Assembly: GCA_944323845.1 (NCBI GenBank)
Contig: CALUUA010000015.1
Location: 1 to 58,655 of the forward strand
Origin: an uncultured Bacteroidales bacterium
GTDB lineage: Bacteria; Bacteroidota; Bacteroidia; Bacteroidales; UBA932
Direction of reading: 5' to 3'
DNA: 58,655 nt
Position 1 is the stretch's first letter. Each line of letters begins with the position of its first letter. Under the pieces are notes generated by a model. That model was not told the origin of the DNA, made no database searches, and saw only the letters and a list, made by a program, of their open reading frames with translations. This document shows positions 31,000 through 39,611 of the stretch, piece by piece. The translations under genes and the position numbers were made by a program.

Positions 31000-31149
31000 A
31001 TGAAAACGATTGATTTAAAGAAAACCGGCTATGTCTCTCCGGAAGTAGCTTCCGAGACTGTGGCCGTTGAGTTCGGATTTGCTTCGTCAGTCGACGGAGC
31101 CGGCACTCAGGATTTGAATGTGGATGAATACACGATTCAGTGGAAGTAG
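31000..31149 (+). CDS. Short peptide (49 aa) within starch locus
   Basis: A 49-residue open frame between the GH97 gene and the last gene of the run, starting MKTIDLKKTGYVSPEVASET and ending in a TIQWK tail. It has no signal peptide or membrane segment. It resembles many short, poorly described Bacteroidales peptides that contain a Y-x-S/K-P motif near the start and an acidic C-terminal half with Trp. Codon use resembles its neighbours and spacing (17 nt before, 28 nt after) fits an operon gene. Function unknown. Confidence 0.6.
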   Translation: MKTIDLKKTGYVSPEVASETVAVEFGFASSVDGAGTQDLNVDEYTIQWK

Positions 31150-31177
31150 AAGTTTAACCTTGGAAAACTGAAGAAAA

Positions 31178-32758
31178 ATGAAAAAGACTTTGTTTGTTTC
31201 GCTTATAGCGATGGCTGCAGCTGTCTCATTCAGCTGCAACAAGGAAGAGGCTGACGGCGGAGAGAAAAATCATGCCGGACAGGGGTTCGCCTCACAGTCG
31301 GAGATAAGCGCATCGTCAGCAGCCACAAAGACGGTTCTGGACGGTGTCTCCATCAAATGGGAGAAAGATGATGCCATCACCCTTTTCGGTGAGGACGGCT
31401 CTCCGGTAAAATATACCATCAGTGAAGGGGCAGGCACGACTTCCGGCTTGTTCGGTACGGATGCCGTCCTTCCGGAAAAGATGACAGGATACGCTGTGTA
31501 TCCGTCCGTCGAGGCTTCGCTGGCTGAAGGAAATTCAGTCCCGGTATATGTGGCGACTGACCAGAGTTATACTGCAACCGGATTCCCTGCAGAATATCCG
31601 ATGGCCGCCGTATCTGAAGACGGAAAGAACTTCCTGTTCGAAAACCTCGCTACTGTGGCCAGTTTCACCCTTTCAGGTGATGTCAGAGTGAAAAGCGTGA
31701 CTCTGACAGCCGAAGGTGCGGCTATCGCCGGCAATGCGACTGTAGATTTCAGCGGTGCCGTGCCTGTTCTGAAACCGGGACAGGATGCATCGAACACTGT
31801 ATCTGTCGCATTGGGCGATGAGGGAATGGCGCTGTCATCCGAAGGCTCTGTCTTCCGTTTCATCGTGATTCCTGGCACCTACTCGCTTTCCCTGACAGTG
31901 ACGGAGACGAACAACAATGTCACGACCAAGAAATTGGGCAGCGAGGCCCTTACCCTGAATGCCGGTTCCGTGGCTGAATTCAAGGTACCTTTAGAGATAG
32001 TCACTCCTCAGGGCTGGAACATTACGGGTTCGTTCGGCGATATGAACTGGGGCGCATCGTGGATAGATATGAAAGACGCTCACGGTCTTATTTATGCCGA
32101 GGGGCTGGAAGTCCCTGACGGCGGTCTGTTCAAGATCAGGTATGCCGGCTCCGAGTGGTATGGCGGACAAGTGGATAGATCTCTTGACCCTGAAGCAGCT
32201 GAGCCTGTCTTTACGATTAATCCGGATACCCAGATCGGAAACATAACCCATGTCTATACAGACACTAAGATAAGCGCCAATTTGACCATTGCCGAAGGCA
32301 AATACAATATTTATTTCGACTACTGGGCCTTTGGCAATGAAAGCGAGCGGTACCATTACCTTTGGGCAATGACGGAAGGTACTCCGTTCGGCGTAGTAGG
32401 CAACTGTACAGGCAGTGGCTGGGGAAAGAATATTCCTATGGTCATCAAGAACGGCTGGCTGATGGCGGAAGGAGTGGAATTTACGGAGCAGGGCGCATTC
32501 AAGATAAGGTTCGGCGAGATCTGGGGCGGCGAGACCTGGGATGGTACATTCGAACTCGGATCCGACAATCAAGATACTGTCCGCGAGATCGGCTCTCCTG
32601 TGACCGTGATAAGGGGAAACAGTGGTTATCATCCGAAGAACATAGCCGTACCTGCCGGTACATACGATATTTATCTCGACTTTAACCGCGTGGAGGGCGA
32701 CCAGTACAGGCAGACCGTCTGGATTATGCCGCAGGGCGAAGTTCCGGGCGGAAACTGA
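31178..32758 (+). CDS. Fimbrillin-like/SusF-type starch-binding fusion lipoprotein
   Basis: A 526-aa lipoprotein (SFSC, Cys about residue 20, followed by NKEEADGGE, a surface-export-like tail). Residues about 45-270 resemble the fimbrillin-like family of Bacteroidales: ATKTVLDGVSIKWEKDDAITLFG, AVYPS, and FRFIVIPGTYSLSLTVTE. Residues about 275-526 hold two SusE/F-type modules opening GWNITGSFGDMNWGASWIDM and PFGVVGNCTGSGWGKNIPMV, each closing with YDIYLDF-like strands. It is last in the run and is probably a surface starch-binding protein built on a fimbrillin scaffold. Confidence 0.8.
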   Translation: MKKTLFVSLIAMAAAVSFSCNKEEADGGEKNHAGQGFASQSEISASSAATKTVLDGVSIKWEKDDAITLFGEDGSPVKYTISEGAGTTSGLFGTDAVLPEKMTGYAVYPSVEASLAEGNSVPVYVATDQSYTATGFPAEYPMAAVSEDGKNFLFENLATVASFTLSGDVRVKSVTLTAEGAAIAGNATVDFSGAVPVLKPGQDASNTVSVALGDEGMALSSEGSVFRFIVIPGTYSLSLTVTETNNNVTTKKLGSEALTLNAGSVAEFKVPLEIVTPQGWNITGSFGDMNWGASWIDMKDAHGLIYAEGLEVPDGGLFKIRYAGSEWYGGQVDRSLDPEAAEPVFTINPDTQIGNITHVYTDTKISANLTIAEGKYNIYFDYWAFGNESERYHYLWAMTEGTPFGVVGNCTGSGWGKNIPMVIKNGWLMAEGVEFTEQGAFKIRFGEIWGGETWDGTFELGSDNQDTVREIGSPVTVIRGNSGYHPKNIAVPAGTYDIYLDFNRVEGDQYRQTVWIMPQGEVPGGN

Positions 32759-32792
32759 CCGGATTAAGGATAATCTGCTGAAGCAATTGAGA

Positions 32793-32826
32793 GAGGGTGG
32801 CCCGAATTTCGGGATCACCCTCTTTC
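32793..32826 (+). terminator. Terminator of starch operon
   Basis: GAGGGTGG and an inner CCCGAA arm pair with TTCGGG and CACCCTC, followed by TTTC. A strong hairpin 35 nt after the last gene of the run. Confidence 0.8.
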
Positions 32827-32908
32827 GTCTTTCTTCGGAAGACTTGGTCCGTCTACCCCTCCTGCCCCCTTTCCGCAGGGAACGCCGGATGAGAATTTTA
32901 TGGCGGGA

Positions 32909-32941
32909 TTTGGAGAATTGGAAATGATTTTTATAACTTTG
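32909..32941 (+). promoter_or_regulatory. rdgB promoter
   Basis: TTTG (32909-32912), 21 bp, TAACTTTG (32934-32941), about 30 bp upstream of the rdgB ATG. Confidence 0.65.
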
Positions 32942-32970
32942 CGGCGGATTTAGACGAAAATAATGCAGTT

Positions 32971-33621
32971 ATGAAAATGGTTTTTGCAACGGGCAATAGC
33001 GGAAAACTGCGTGAGGCATCAGAGATTTTAGGCAAGGGATTTGAGCTCGTTACCCCTGCACAGATGGGAATCCATGAGGATATTCCCGAGACAGGCACTA
33101 CCTTGAGGGCCAATTCGCAGCAGAAAGCCGACTATATCTGGGACAGGTGTCAGGTGAACTGCTTTGCCGATGACACAGGACTGGAAGTAGACGTTCTGGG
33201 AGGCGCCCCGGGAGTCCATACAGCCAGATATGCCGGCGACGACAAGAATTTCGACAAGAACATGGACAAGCTCCTTGGCGAGCTTTCAAGAAAGGAGATG
33301 GAGGCCTCTCTGATGAGGTCCGCGGGCATAGCTCCCAAAAAAGATCTCCGCAGGGCGCGGTTCAAAAGCGTCATTACCCTCATCATTGACGGCCAGAGGC
33401 ATTTTTTCAACGGAGTTCTCGAAGGCCGTATCGCACGGAAGAAAGCCGGCAGGGGCGGTTTCGGCTATGACCCGATATTCATCGCGGACGATTATCCTGA
33501 AGTGACCCTCGCAGAAGTGACGGAAGAGCAGAAAAATGCCGTATCCCACAGGGGAAAGGCCCTGCGGGCAATGGCGGAATTTCTGAAAACCCGGACAGAA
33601 CCGGCTGTGGCAGAGGCCTGA
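32971..33621 (+). CDS. rdgB: XTP/dITP pyrophosphatase (Ham1/RdgB)
   Basis: A 216-aa house-cleaning enzyme that hydrolyses non-canonical purine triphosphates. It has the N-terminal MKMVFATGNSGKLREA, the metal/substrate motif FADDTGLEVDVLGGAPGVHTARYAG, the GRGGFGYDPIF loop and SHRGKALRAM near the C terminus. It is somewhat longer than the usual ~200 aa owing to a small insert after the AGD motif and a C-terminal tail. recO follows closely. Confidence 0.93.
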   Translation: MKMVFATGNSGKLREASEILGKGFELVTPAQMGIHEDIPETGTTLRANSQQKADYIWDRCQVNCFADDTGLEVDVLGGAPGVHTARYAGDDKNFDKNMDKLLGELSRKEMEASLMRSAGIAPKKDLRRARFKSVITLIIDGQRHFFNGVLEGRIARKKAGRGGFGYDPIFIADDYPEVTLAEVTEEQKNAVSHRGKALRAMAEFLKTRTEPAVAEA

Positions 33622-33648
33622 CCGCCTTCAGGACAAGTATCGGCGTAA

Positions 33649-34302
33649 ATGTGGAAAAATTCGGAATTTATCCTGCTTCATACCACGAGGTTCGGTGAGA
33701 AATCCATGGTCCTCCATACTCTTTCGAAAGAGTACGGCAGGAAGGGGTTTTTCGTGAAAAACATTTCGCGCCGCTCCGTGACCTCCATGTTTTTTCCGTT
33801 GGGGATACTGGAGGCCGACATCATGGAGACATCCCGTTCCGGCCTTTTCACTGCCAGAAATCCGGCATTGAGCTATCCGTTGTCCGGAATCAGGAATGAT
33901 CTGCGCAAAAGCGCGATATCCATCTTCATCAGCGAGGTACTGTACCGCGTGGTGAAGGAAGGCCTGACGGACAGGCCGCTATATGACATGTGCGAGAAAA
34001 ATATTCTCCTGCTGGATGCCATGGAAGAGGATTTCAGCAATTTCCATCTGTACTTTCTTCTCGAATTCATAATGGCTCTCGGTTTCAGCCCCGAGCCTCA
34101 TGATCTGGCTCCATTCATGGGAGAGCGCATGTCTTTAGTGTCGGATTTCATAGGAAAGCCGTTTTCTGAAGCCATGCTTGTGCCCCTGACCGGTGAGATG
34201 AGGAATGAGATTGCGGAGAAATTGCTGAAATACATAGAATTTCATACAGAATCGGCAGTAAATGTCAATTCATTGAAAATCCTGCATGAACTTTTCCTGT
34301 GA
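33649..34302 (+). CDS. recO: DNA repair protein RecO
   Basis: A 217-aa protein with the RecO N-terminal OB fold (ILLHTTRFGEKSMVLHTLSKEYGRKGFFVKN) and a helical C-terminal domain. RecO loads RecA onto SSB-coated DNA in the RecFOR pathway. The zinc-binding cysteine set of some RecO proteins is absent, as is usual in Bacteroidota. It lies 27 nt after rdgB and probably shares its transcript. Confidence 0.88.
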   Translation: MWKNSEFILLHTTRFGEKSMVLHTLSKEYGRKGFFVKNISRRSVTSMFFPLGILEADIMETSRSGLFTARNPALSYPLSGIRNDLRKSAISIFISEVLYRVVKEGLTDRPLYDMCEKNILLLDAMEEDFSNFHLYFLLEFIMALGFSPEPHDLAPFMGERMSLVSDFIGKPFSEAMLVPLTGEMRNEIAEKLLKYIEFHTESAVNVNSLKILHELFL

Positions 34303-34327
34303 TTGCGGCCGCCATGGCAGGCCGCAA
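34303..34327. terminator. Hairpin between convergent recO and U32 genes
   Basis: A perfect 8-bp stem TTGCGGCC/GGCCGCAA with a 9-nt loop sits exactly in the convergent gap. There is no clear T-run on either side, so termination is probable but not certain. Confidence 0.5.
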
Positions 34328-34334
34328 CCGTGAT

Positions 34335-35582
34335 TTATTGCCAGATGTAGACCTTGTCGGAGCGGCGCAGCTTTTCAGTCTGCCCGCCGAGGTCCACAGG
34401 GATGGAGCAGTATTCTCCTTTCGAGGCCGATTCCACCTGTTTCAGGTCTACCCGGATTTCCCTTGCGGTCAGTTCCACTACCCCGGTGGACGGTCCGATG
34501 ACAAGAAGCCGGTCTCCTGTCTTTAAACCGGCCGATTCCACGAGGATTTCAGCTACGCCGAGCTTGCTGAACCAGTTCGTCACCTTCCCGCAGTAGACTT
34601 TTTTCCTGGTGGCCTTGCTTCCGTAGACATCGCTCCATTCTCCGAGGCGGGCGCCCTGATAGTATCCGTCCCAGAAGCCTCTGTTGAAGACTTCTTCCAG
34701 TTCCTTTTTCAGAGAGGCGGCCAGTTCCGGGGTATATCTGTCTTCGCATACCGCATCGGCGGCTCTCCGGTAGCAGGATGCTGTCCTCTTCACGTATTCG
34801 GCAGATCTGGCCCTGCCTTCTATCTTGAATACGGTGACGCCGGCTTCGATGATCTTGTCCATGAATTCTATGGTACACAGGTCTTTCGGGGACATGATGT
34901 ATTTGTTGTCCACTACGAGGCGGTTTCCTGTTTCGAGATCAGTGACTTCATATCCCCTTCTGCATATCTGGTAGCAGGCGCCACGGTTTGCTGAGGCTCC
35001 GTACTCATGCAGGCTCAGGTAGCATTTTCCCGAAATGGCCATGCACAACGCCCCGTGCGCGAACATTTCTATTCCCACGCGCCGTCCGGAAGGTCCTTTT
35101 ATGTCCTCCGATTCTATTATGGAACTGATTTCCCTGACCTGATGCAGGTTCAGTTCCCGGGCGAGGACTATCACGTCTGCATATTGCGCATAGAACCGCA
35201 GCGCTTCGACGTTCGATATGCTTAATTGCGTGGAGATGTGTACTTCCACGCCGATGGAGCGGGCGTAGATGATGGCCGCCATGTCGGACGCTATGACCGC
35301 CGTGATTCCGGCCGCCTTCGCCGCGTCGAGGGTGTGTCTCATGTCCTCCAGATCTTCCTGATACAGGACTATGTTCAGCGTGAGGTAGGATTTCACACCG
35401 TGCTCCCGGCATATTCCGCATATTTCAGGAAGGTCCTCCATCCTGAAATTGTTTGCGGAGTGCGACCGCATGTTCAGTTTTTCCACTCCGAAGTAGACGG
35501 AGTCCGCTCCGCCCTGGATGGCAGCCTGAAGACATTCGAAATTGCCCGCAGGGGCCATGATTTCCAGCTGTTTCCTGTCCAT
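34335..35582 (-). CDS. U32 family peptidase
   Basis: A 415-aa U32 peptidase-family protein, a group that includes tRNA/rRNA hydroxylation factors TrhP and RlhA. It starts LEIMAPAGNFECLQAAIQGGADSVYFG and has the family signature EMFAHGALCMAISGKCYLS, with cysteines that may hold an iron-sulphur cluster (GACYQICRRGYE). Despite the name, proteolysis is not proven; RNA hydroxylation is the better-supported role for close families. I use the ATG. A GTG six bases upstream would overlap the polyprenyl synthase stop. Confidence 0.88.
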   Translation of the reverse strand: MDRKQLEIMAPAGNFECLQAAIQGGADSVYFGVEKLNMRSHSANNFRMEDLPEICGICREHGVKSYLTLNIVLYQEDLEDMRHTLDAAKAAGITAVIASDMAAIIYARSIGVEVHISTQLSISNVEALRFYAQYADVIVLARELNLHQVREISSIIESEDIKGPSGRRVGIEMFAHGALCMAISGKCYLSLHEYGASANRGACYQICRRGYEVTDLETGNRLVVDNKYIMSPKDLCTIEFMDKIIEAGVTVFKIEGRARSAEYVKRTASCYRRAADAVCEDRYTPELAASLKKELEEVFNRGFWDGYYQGARLGEWSDVYGSKATRKKVYCGKVTNWFSKLGVAEILVESAGLKTGDRLLVIGPSTGVVELTAREIRVDLKQVESASKGEYCSIPVDLGGQTEKLRRSDKVYIWQ

Positions 35583-35584
35583 GG

Positions 35585-36601
35585 TCACTTGTTCCTGCCT
35601 AAAAGCCGGTCCGCATATCTGTGAAGCATCTCGTACCGTACCCTGCCTAACCCGAGAAGCCCGGCATAGTTCATGGCCTGGGCGTGGAGCTTGATTATTT
35701 CATACTTGACGTCTTCGTCGATTCCGAGAGTCTCGTATATCTCCTTGACCTTGTTTATCTTGGCAGTCTTTTCGGCTTCGTTTTCAGCTTTTTCTTCCAT
35801 TGCCCTGAGAAGGGCAGCTGTACCGTGGGCCTGTCCGATGACTCCCGATTTTTCCATTTCCCTGCCTTTTTCGAGGGCGCGGGTCAGCAGCCATGTCTTC
35901 TTGTTGTTTATGATGTCGCCGCCTATTTTCTTCCCGAATACGGCAGGATCCCCGTAGGTGTCAAGATAGTCGTCGGTAATCTGGAAAGCCAGACCGAGAT
36001 CGTAGCCGAACTTGTACAGGAGGTCGCATGACCTCTCGTCGGCCCCTGCTATCAGCGCGCCGAGTTTCGCGGAGCAGGCGAGCAGAACGGCGGTCTTCAG
36101 TCCGATCATCTTCATGTATGAGTCCATGGACACCTCTTTGGCGTTTTCGAACTCCATGTCGTATTGCTGGCCTTCGCATACCTGTGCCGCAGTCGCTGTG
36201 AACAGCTCCATGACGGAAGGAAGCACTTCGGACGGCGCCTTGGCAATCCTGCGGTAGCTGTCTATCGACATCACGTCACCTGATATGATGGCCGTGTTCA
36301 CCCCCCATTTCCTGCATACTGTCTGGACGCCGCGTCTCATGTCGGAGTTGTCCATTATGTCATCGTGTATCAGGGTGAAGCTGTGGAACACTTCCAGTGC
36401 TGCCGCAGGCTCCAGTATTTTCTCGTCGAAACTGTCCCTGAACATGGAGTAGGCCAGCAGACAAAGGCGCGGCCGCACCCGTTTCCCTCCGATGCCTATC
36501 ATATAGCGCAGAGGGTCGTAGAGGCCTTCCGGCTCCGCACTGAACGAAATGTTCTCAAACAGACTTTTCAGAGTCTCTTCAATCTGGTTTTCGCTGATCA
36601 T
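35585..36601 (-). CDS. Polyprenyl synthetase (isoprenyl diphosphate synthase)
   Basis: A 338-aa trans-isoprenyl diphosphate synthase. It has GGKRVRPRLCLLA, the first aspartate motif FTLIHDDIMDNSDMRRG and the second DDYLDTYGDPAVFGKKIGGDI. It makes farnesyl/geranylgeranyl or longer chains for quinone and undecaprenyl synthesis. Chain length cannot be fixed from the sequence. The U32 gene begins just after it, so the two are probably co-transcribed. A TATCTTTG -7 box is present upstream (36679-36672). Confidence 0.9.
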   Translation of the reverse strand: MISENQIEETLKSLFENISFSAEPEGLYDPLRYMIGIGGKRVRPRLCLLAYSMFRDSFDEKILEPAAALEVFHSFTLIHDDIMDNSDMRRGVQTVCRKWGVNTAIISGDVMSIDSYRRIAKAPSEVLPSVMELFTATAAQVCEGQQYDMEFENAKEVSMDSYMKMIGLKTAVLLACSAKLGALIAGADERSCDLLYKFGYDLGLAFQITDDYLDTYGDPAVFGKKIGGDIINNKKTWLLTRALEKGREMEKSGVIGQAHGTAALLRAMEEKAENEAEKTAKINKVKEIYETLGIDEDVKYEIIKLHAQAMNYAGLLGLGRVRYEMLHRYADRLLGRNK

Positions 36602-36754
36602 AACTATGTCGTTTCACGTTTGTCCTATGGTGACTTCCGATGCACCCGGAAATGTAAATTCCACCGGAAAACAAAGATAAGGAAAAATCCATTATATTTG
36701 TAAAAAAGTATTGGTCCGGTCCGGACCAATACGGACTCCCTTAACCGAGCCTGC

Positions 36755-37699
36755 ATGAGTCAAGAGAACATAGCTACAGTAGTAAAGCATACGGGAAGCC
36801 ATTACCTGCTTTCTAAACTCCCGGAATGGAGCCTGTTCCCGGCGGTGTTGAGGGGGCGTATAAGGCTTAAAGGCAGTACTTCCACGAATCCTGTCGCTGT
36901 GGGTGACAGGGTGGTCTATGAATCTTCCGGCGAGCCTTCTCTGGAGAATCCGGCAGTCATCAGGTCGGTGCTCGAAAGGAAAAACTATGTGATCAGGAAG
37001 TCCGCGAACCTGTCCAGGCAGTCGCATGTCATAGCCGCGAATGTCGATCAGGCTTTCATAGTGGTCACACTGGATTTCCCGGAAGTGAAGCTGCCGTTTC
37101 TCGACAGGATTCTGGTCACGTGCGAGGTGTATGACGTCCATCCTGTAATCGTCTTGAACAAGATGGATTTGTTCCGTGAGGCTTATGCCGTACAGCTGGA
37201 AGCGTTCCGCATGATATATGAGAGCGCAGGTTATCGGGTGATGGAGGTTTCCGCAAAGGACGGCGAAGGTGTGGATGCGCTGCGTGAGGCCTGCATGGAC
37301 AGGATTTCTCTCTTTTCAGGGGTCTCGGGCGTGGGAAAGTCCTCCCTGATAAAGGCGCTGGATCCTGATATCGACCTGAAGATAGGCGAGATATCGGAGG
37401 CTCATCTGCAGGGCCGGCATACTACTACGTTTTACGAGATGTATCCTTTGTCATCCGGCGGTTTCATCATAGACACCCCGGGCATCAGGGGATTCGGTCT
37501 GGTGGATATCGCTCCGGAGGAGATAGCCCTGTATTTCCCTGAAATGCTGAAGGCTTCGCGGGAATGCAGGTTCACTCCGTGTACGCATACCCATGAACCG
37601 GGCTGTGCCGTGAAGGCAGCTGTCGAAGACGGCAAGATAAGCGTCGAGAGATATTCTTCATATCTGGGAATGCTTGAGGAGGGGAGGAAGTACAGGTAA
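36755..37699 (+). CDS. rsgA: Ribosome small subunit-dependent GTPase RsgA
   Basis: A 314-aa circularly permuted GTPase for late 30S maturation. It has an N-terminal OB fold, then G4 (VLNKMD), G1 (GVSGVGKSSL), the switch region with RHTTTF and G3 (IIDTPGIRGFG). The C-terminal zinc knuckle is CRFTPCTHTHEPGCAV. Its stop overlaps the MATE start by one base (TAATG). TATATTTG at 36693-36700 may be its -7 box. Confidence 0.94.
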   Translation: MSQENIATVVKHTGSHYLLSKLPEWSLFPAVLRGRIRLKGSTSTNPVAVGDRVVYESSGEPSLENPAVIRSVLERKNYVIRKSANLSRQSHVIAANVDQAFIVVTLDFPEVKLPFLDRILVTCEVYDVHPVIVLNKMDLFREAYAVQLEAFRMIYESAGYRVMEVSAKDGEGVDALREACMDRISLFSGVSGVGKSSLIKALDPDIDLKIGEISEAHLQGRHTTTFYEMYPLSSGGFIIDTPGIRGFGLVDIAPEEIALYFPEMLKASRECRFTPCTHTHEPGCAVKAAVEDGKISVERYSSYLGMLEEGRKYR

Positions 37700-39111
37700 T
37701 GGGAGTGAACAGAAACATATTGAATCTCGCCGTGCCGAGCATTCTGGCCAATGTGACCGTGCCTCTTGTCGGTATGGCGGATATAGCCGTGGCCGGGCAT
37801 CTGGATCCTACCTCCGTGGTTTCCTCCGCAACGTTGATAGGAGGAGTGGCCATCGGTACGATGCTTTTCGATCTGCTTTACTGGAATTTCGGTTTTCTCC
37901 GTGTCGGGACAGGCGGTCTTGCGGCTCAGGCTTTCGGAAAGGGGGATATGAGGGAGGCGGCGGATATTTTCAGCAGGGCGACAGGCATGGCGCTGGCCTG
38001 TTCCCTTTTCTTGCTTGCCGTGCAATGGATTTTCCTGAAACTGGCCTTCATGGTCGTGGACTGCTCTTCTGAAGTGGAGGCGTTGGCATCGGAGTATTTC
38101 TTTATCAGGATATGGGCCTCTCCGGCCACATTGAGCCTTATGGCTTTCAAGGGATGGTTTATCGGGATGCAGGACAGTATTTCACCTATGGTGACTGACC
38201 TCGTGGTGAACGGAATGAATGTTCTTGCAAGCATTCTTCTGGCTTTCGGGCTGACGGCGGGGAACTTTTCGTGGGAAGGAATGGGTTTTTCCGGTATTGC
38301 CGCAGGCACAGTCATAGCCCAGTATTCCGGTCTGGCCTGTGCGGTCATCCTGCTGCTGTCAAAGTATGGCGGTAAGGTGTTCCGCGGTTACGGGGCCGGT
38401 GATTTCGTGGCGGCTTTCGACAGGACCAGGGTGAAGAGATTCTTTTCGGTCAATGCCGACTTGTTCGTCAGGTCTGTGTGCTTTATCGGGATTTATATAG
38501 GATTTACTACTTTTTCAGCCCATTACGGGGATCTTCTTCTGGCATCGGGTACGATACTGATGAAGATCATGATGCTGTTCTCGTATTTCACAGACGGATT
38601 CGCTTATGCAGGTGAGGCTCTTACAGGAAGATATATCGGCGCAGGGGACAAGTCCATGCTCCGGAGGACGGTGAAGTTCGTCTTCGTGTGGAGCATGAGC
38701 ATAGGGCTGGTTTTCATGTTCATATATGCCTTTGCCGGACTGCCGATTCTGAAAGTGATGACTACGGACTATCAGGTGGTGGATATGTCGCTGAAGTATA
38801 TGCCGTGGATGGTTCTCATGCCTTTGGCCGGATGTGCGGCTTTCGCATGGGACGGCATTTACATAGGGGCTACGGCATCGAGGTCTATCAGGAATACGAT
38901 GATATTGGCGGCTGCGGCTTTCTTTCTGGTCTATCTGGCAGGATCCGGCATTCTGAAAGGCATGGTGCCGGAAGGGGAGGCTGCTTCGATGTTGGCCGTA
39001 CACATCCTTTTGGCTGCGTATTTGGTGCATCTGATAGTCAGGACAGTGTATCTGTCGGTGCGTTATCGCCGCGATATCCTGACGGCTCCGTTTGAGGGGG
39101 CTTCTGCCTGA
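37699..39111 (+). CDS. MATE family efflux transporter
   Basis: A 470-aa inner-membrane protein with about 12 transmembrane helices of the MatE (DinF-like) family. The N-terminal LAVPSILANVTVPLVGMADIAVAGHL and the second-half counterpart MKIMMLFSYFTDGFAYAGEALTGRYIGA are typical. It probably exports cationic drugs or metabolites using Na+ or H+. It is coupled to rsgA by a one-base overlap. Confidence 0.9.
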   Translation: MGVNRNILNLAVPSILANVTVPLVGMADIAVAGHLDPTSVVSSATLIGGVAIGTMLFDLLYWNFGFLRVGTGGLAAQAFGKGDMREAADIFSRATGMALACSLFLLAVQWIFLKLAFMVVDCSSEVEALASEYFFIRIWASPATLSLMAFKGWFIGMQDSISPMVTDLVVNGMNVLASILLAFGLTAGNFSWEGMGFSGIAAGTVIAQYSGLACAVILLLSKYGGKVFRGYGAGDFVAAFDRTRVKRFFSVNADLFVRSVCFIGIYIGFTTFSAHYGDLLLASGTILMKIMMLFSYFTDGFAYAGEALTGRYIGAGDKSMLRRTVKFVFVWSMSIGLVFMFIYAFAGLPILKVMTTDYQVVDMSLKYMPWMVLMPLAGCAAFAWDGIYIGATASRSIRNTMILAAAAFFLVYLAGSGILKGMVPEGEAASMLAVHILLAAYLVHLIVRTVYLSVRYRRDILTAPFEGASA

Positions 39112-39146
39112 AACTTATCCTGAAACTTATTCTGAAAATTCGCTAT

Positions 39147-39608
39147 ATGGAAAGAACACTTGTCATTTTGAAGCCCGGTACTCTCCAGCGTGGTCTGGTG
39201 GGTGAGGTGATTTCCCGTTTCGAAAAAAGAGGCCTGAAACTCGTGGCCATGAAGATGAAGCAGCTTACTCCTGAAATTCTGGACGAGCATTATGCCCACC
39301 TGAAGGACAGGCCGTTTTTCCAGTGGCTGAAGGCCGGGATGATGGCGGCTCCCGTGATATTGTGCTGCTGGGAGGGATTCGAGGCGATAAAGACGGTGCG
39401 GGAGATGGCAGGCGCCACGAATGCCCGCAAGGCTGCCCCGGGAACTATCCGCGGGGATTATGGAATGAGTTCTCAGGAGAATATCGTTCATACGTCCGAT
39501 TCTCCCGAGAACGCTGCCATAGAACTTGAACGTTTCTTCTCGCCGGAGGATTACTGCGAATATCCGTCTCCGCTGAATCAGTATCTGTACGCTCCTGACG
39601 AGAAATAG
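39147..39608 (+). CDS. ndk: Nucleoside diphosphate kinase
   Basis: A 153-aa NDP kinase: ERTLVILKPGTLQRGLVGEVISRFEKRGLKLVAMKM at the N terminus and the phosphorylated His about residue 115 in NIVHTSDSPENA. A short insert after DYG (GMSSQ) is common in this phylum. It lies 35 nt after the MATE gene. Confidence 0.94.
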   Translation: MERTLVILKPGTLQRGLVGEVISRFEKRGLKLVAMKMKQLTPEILDEHYAHLKDRPFFQWLKAGMMAAPVILCCWEGFEAIKTVREMAGATNARKAAPGTIRGDYGMSSQENIVHTSDSPENAAIELERFFSPEDYCEYPSPLNQYLYAPDEK

Positions 39609-39611
39609 GGT

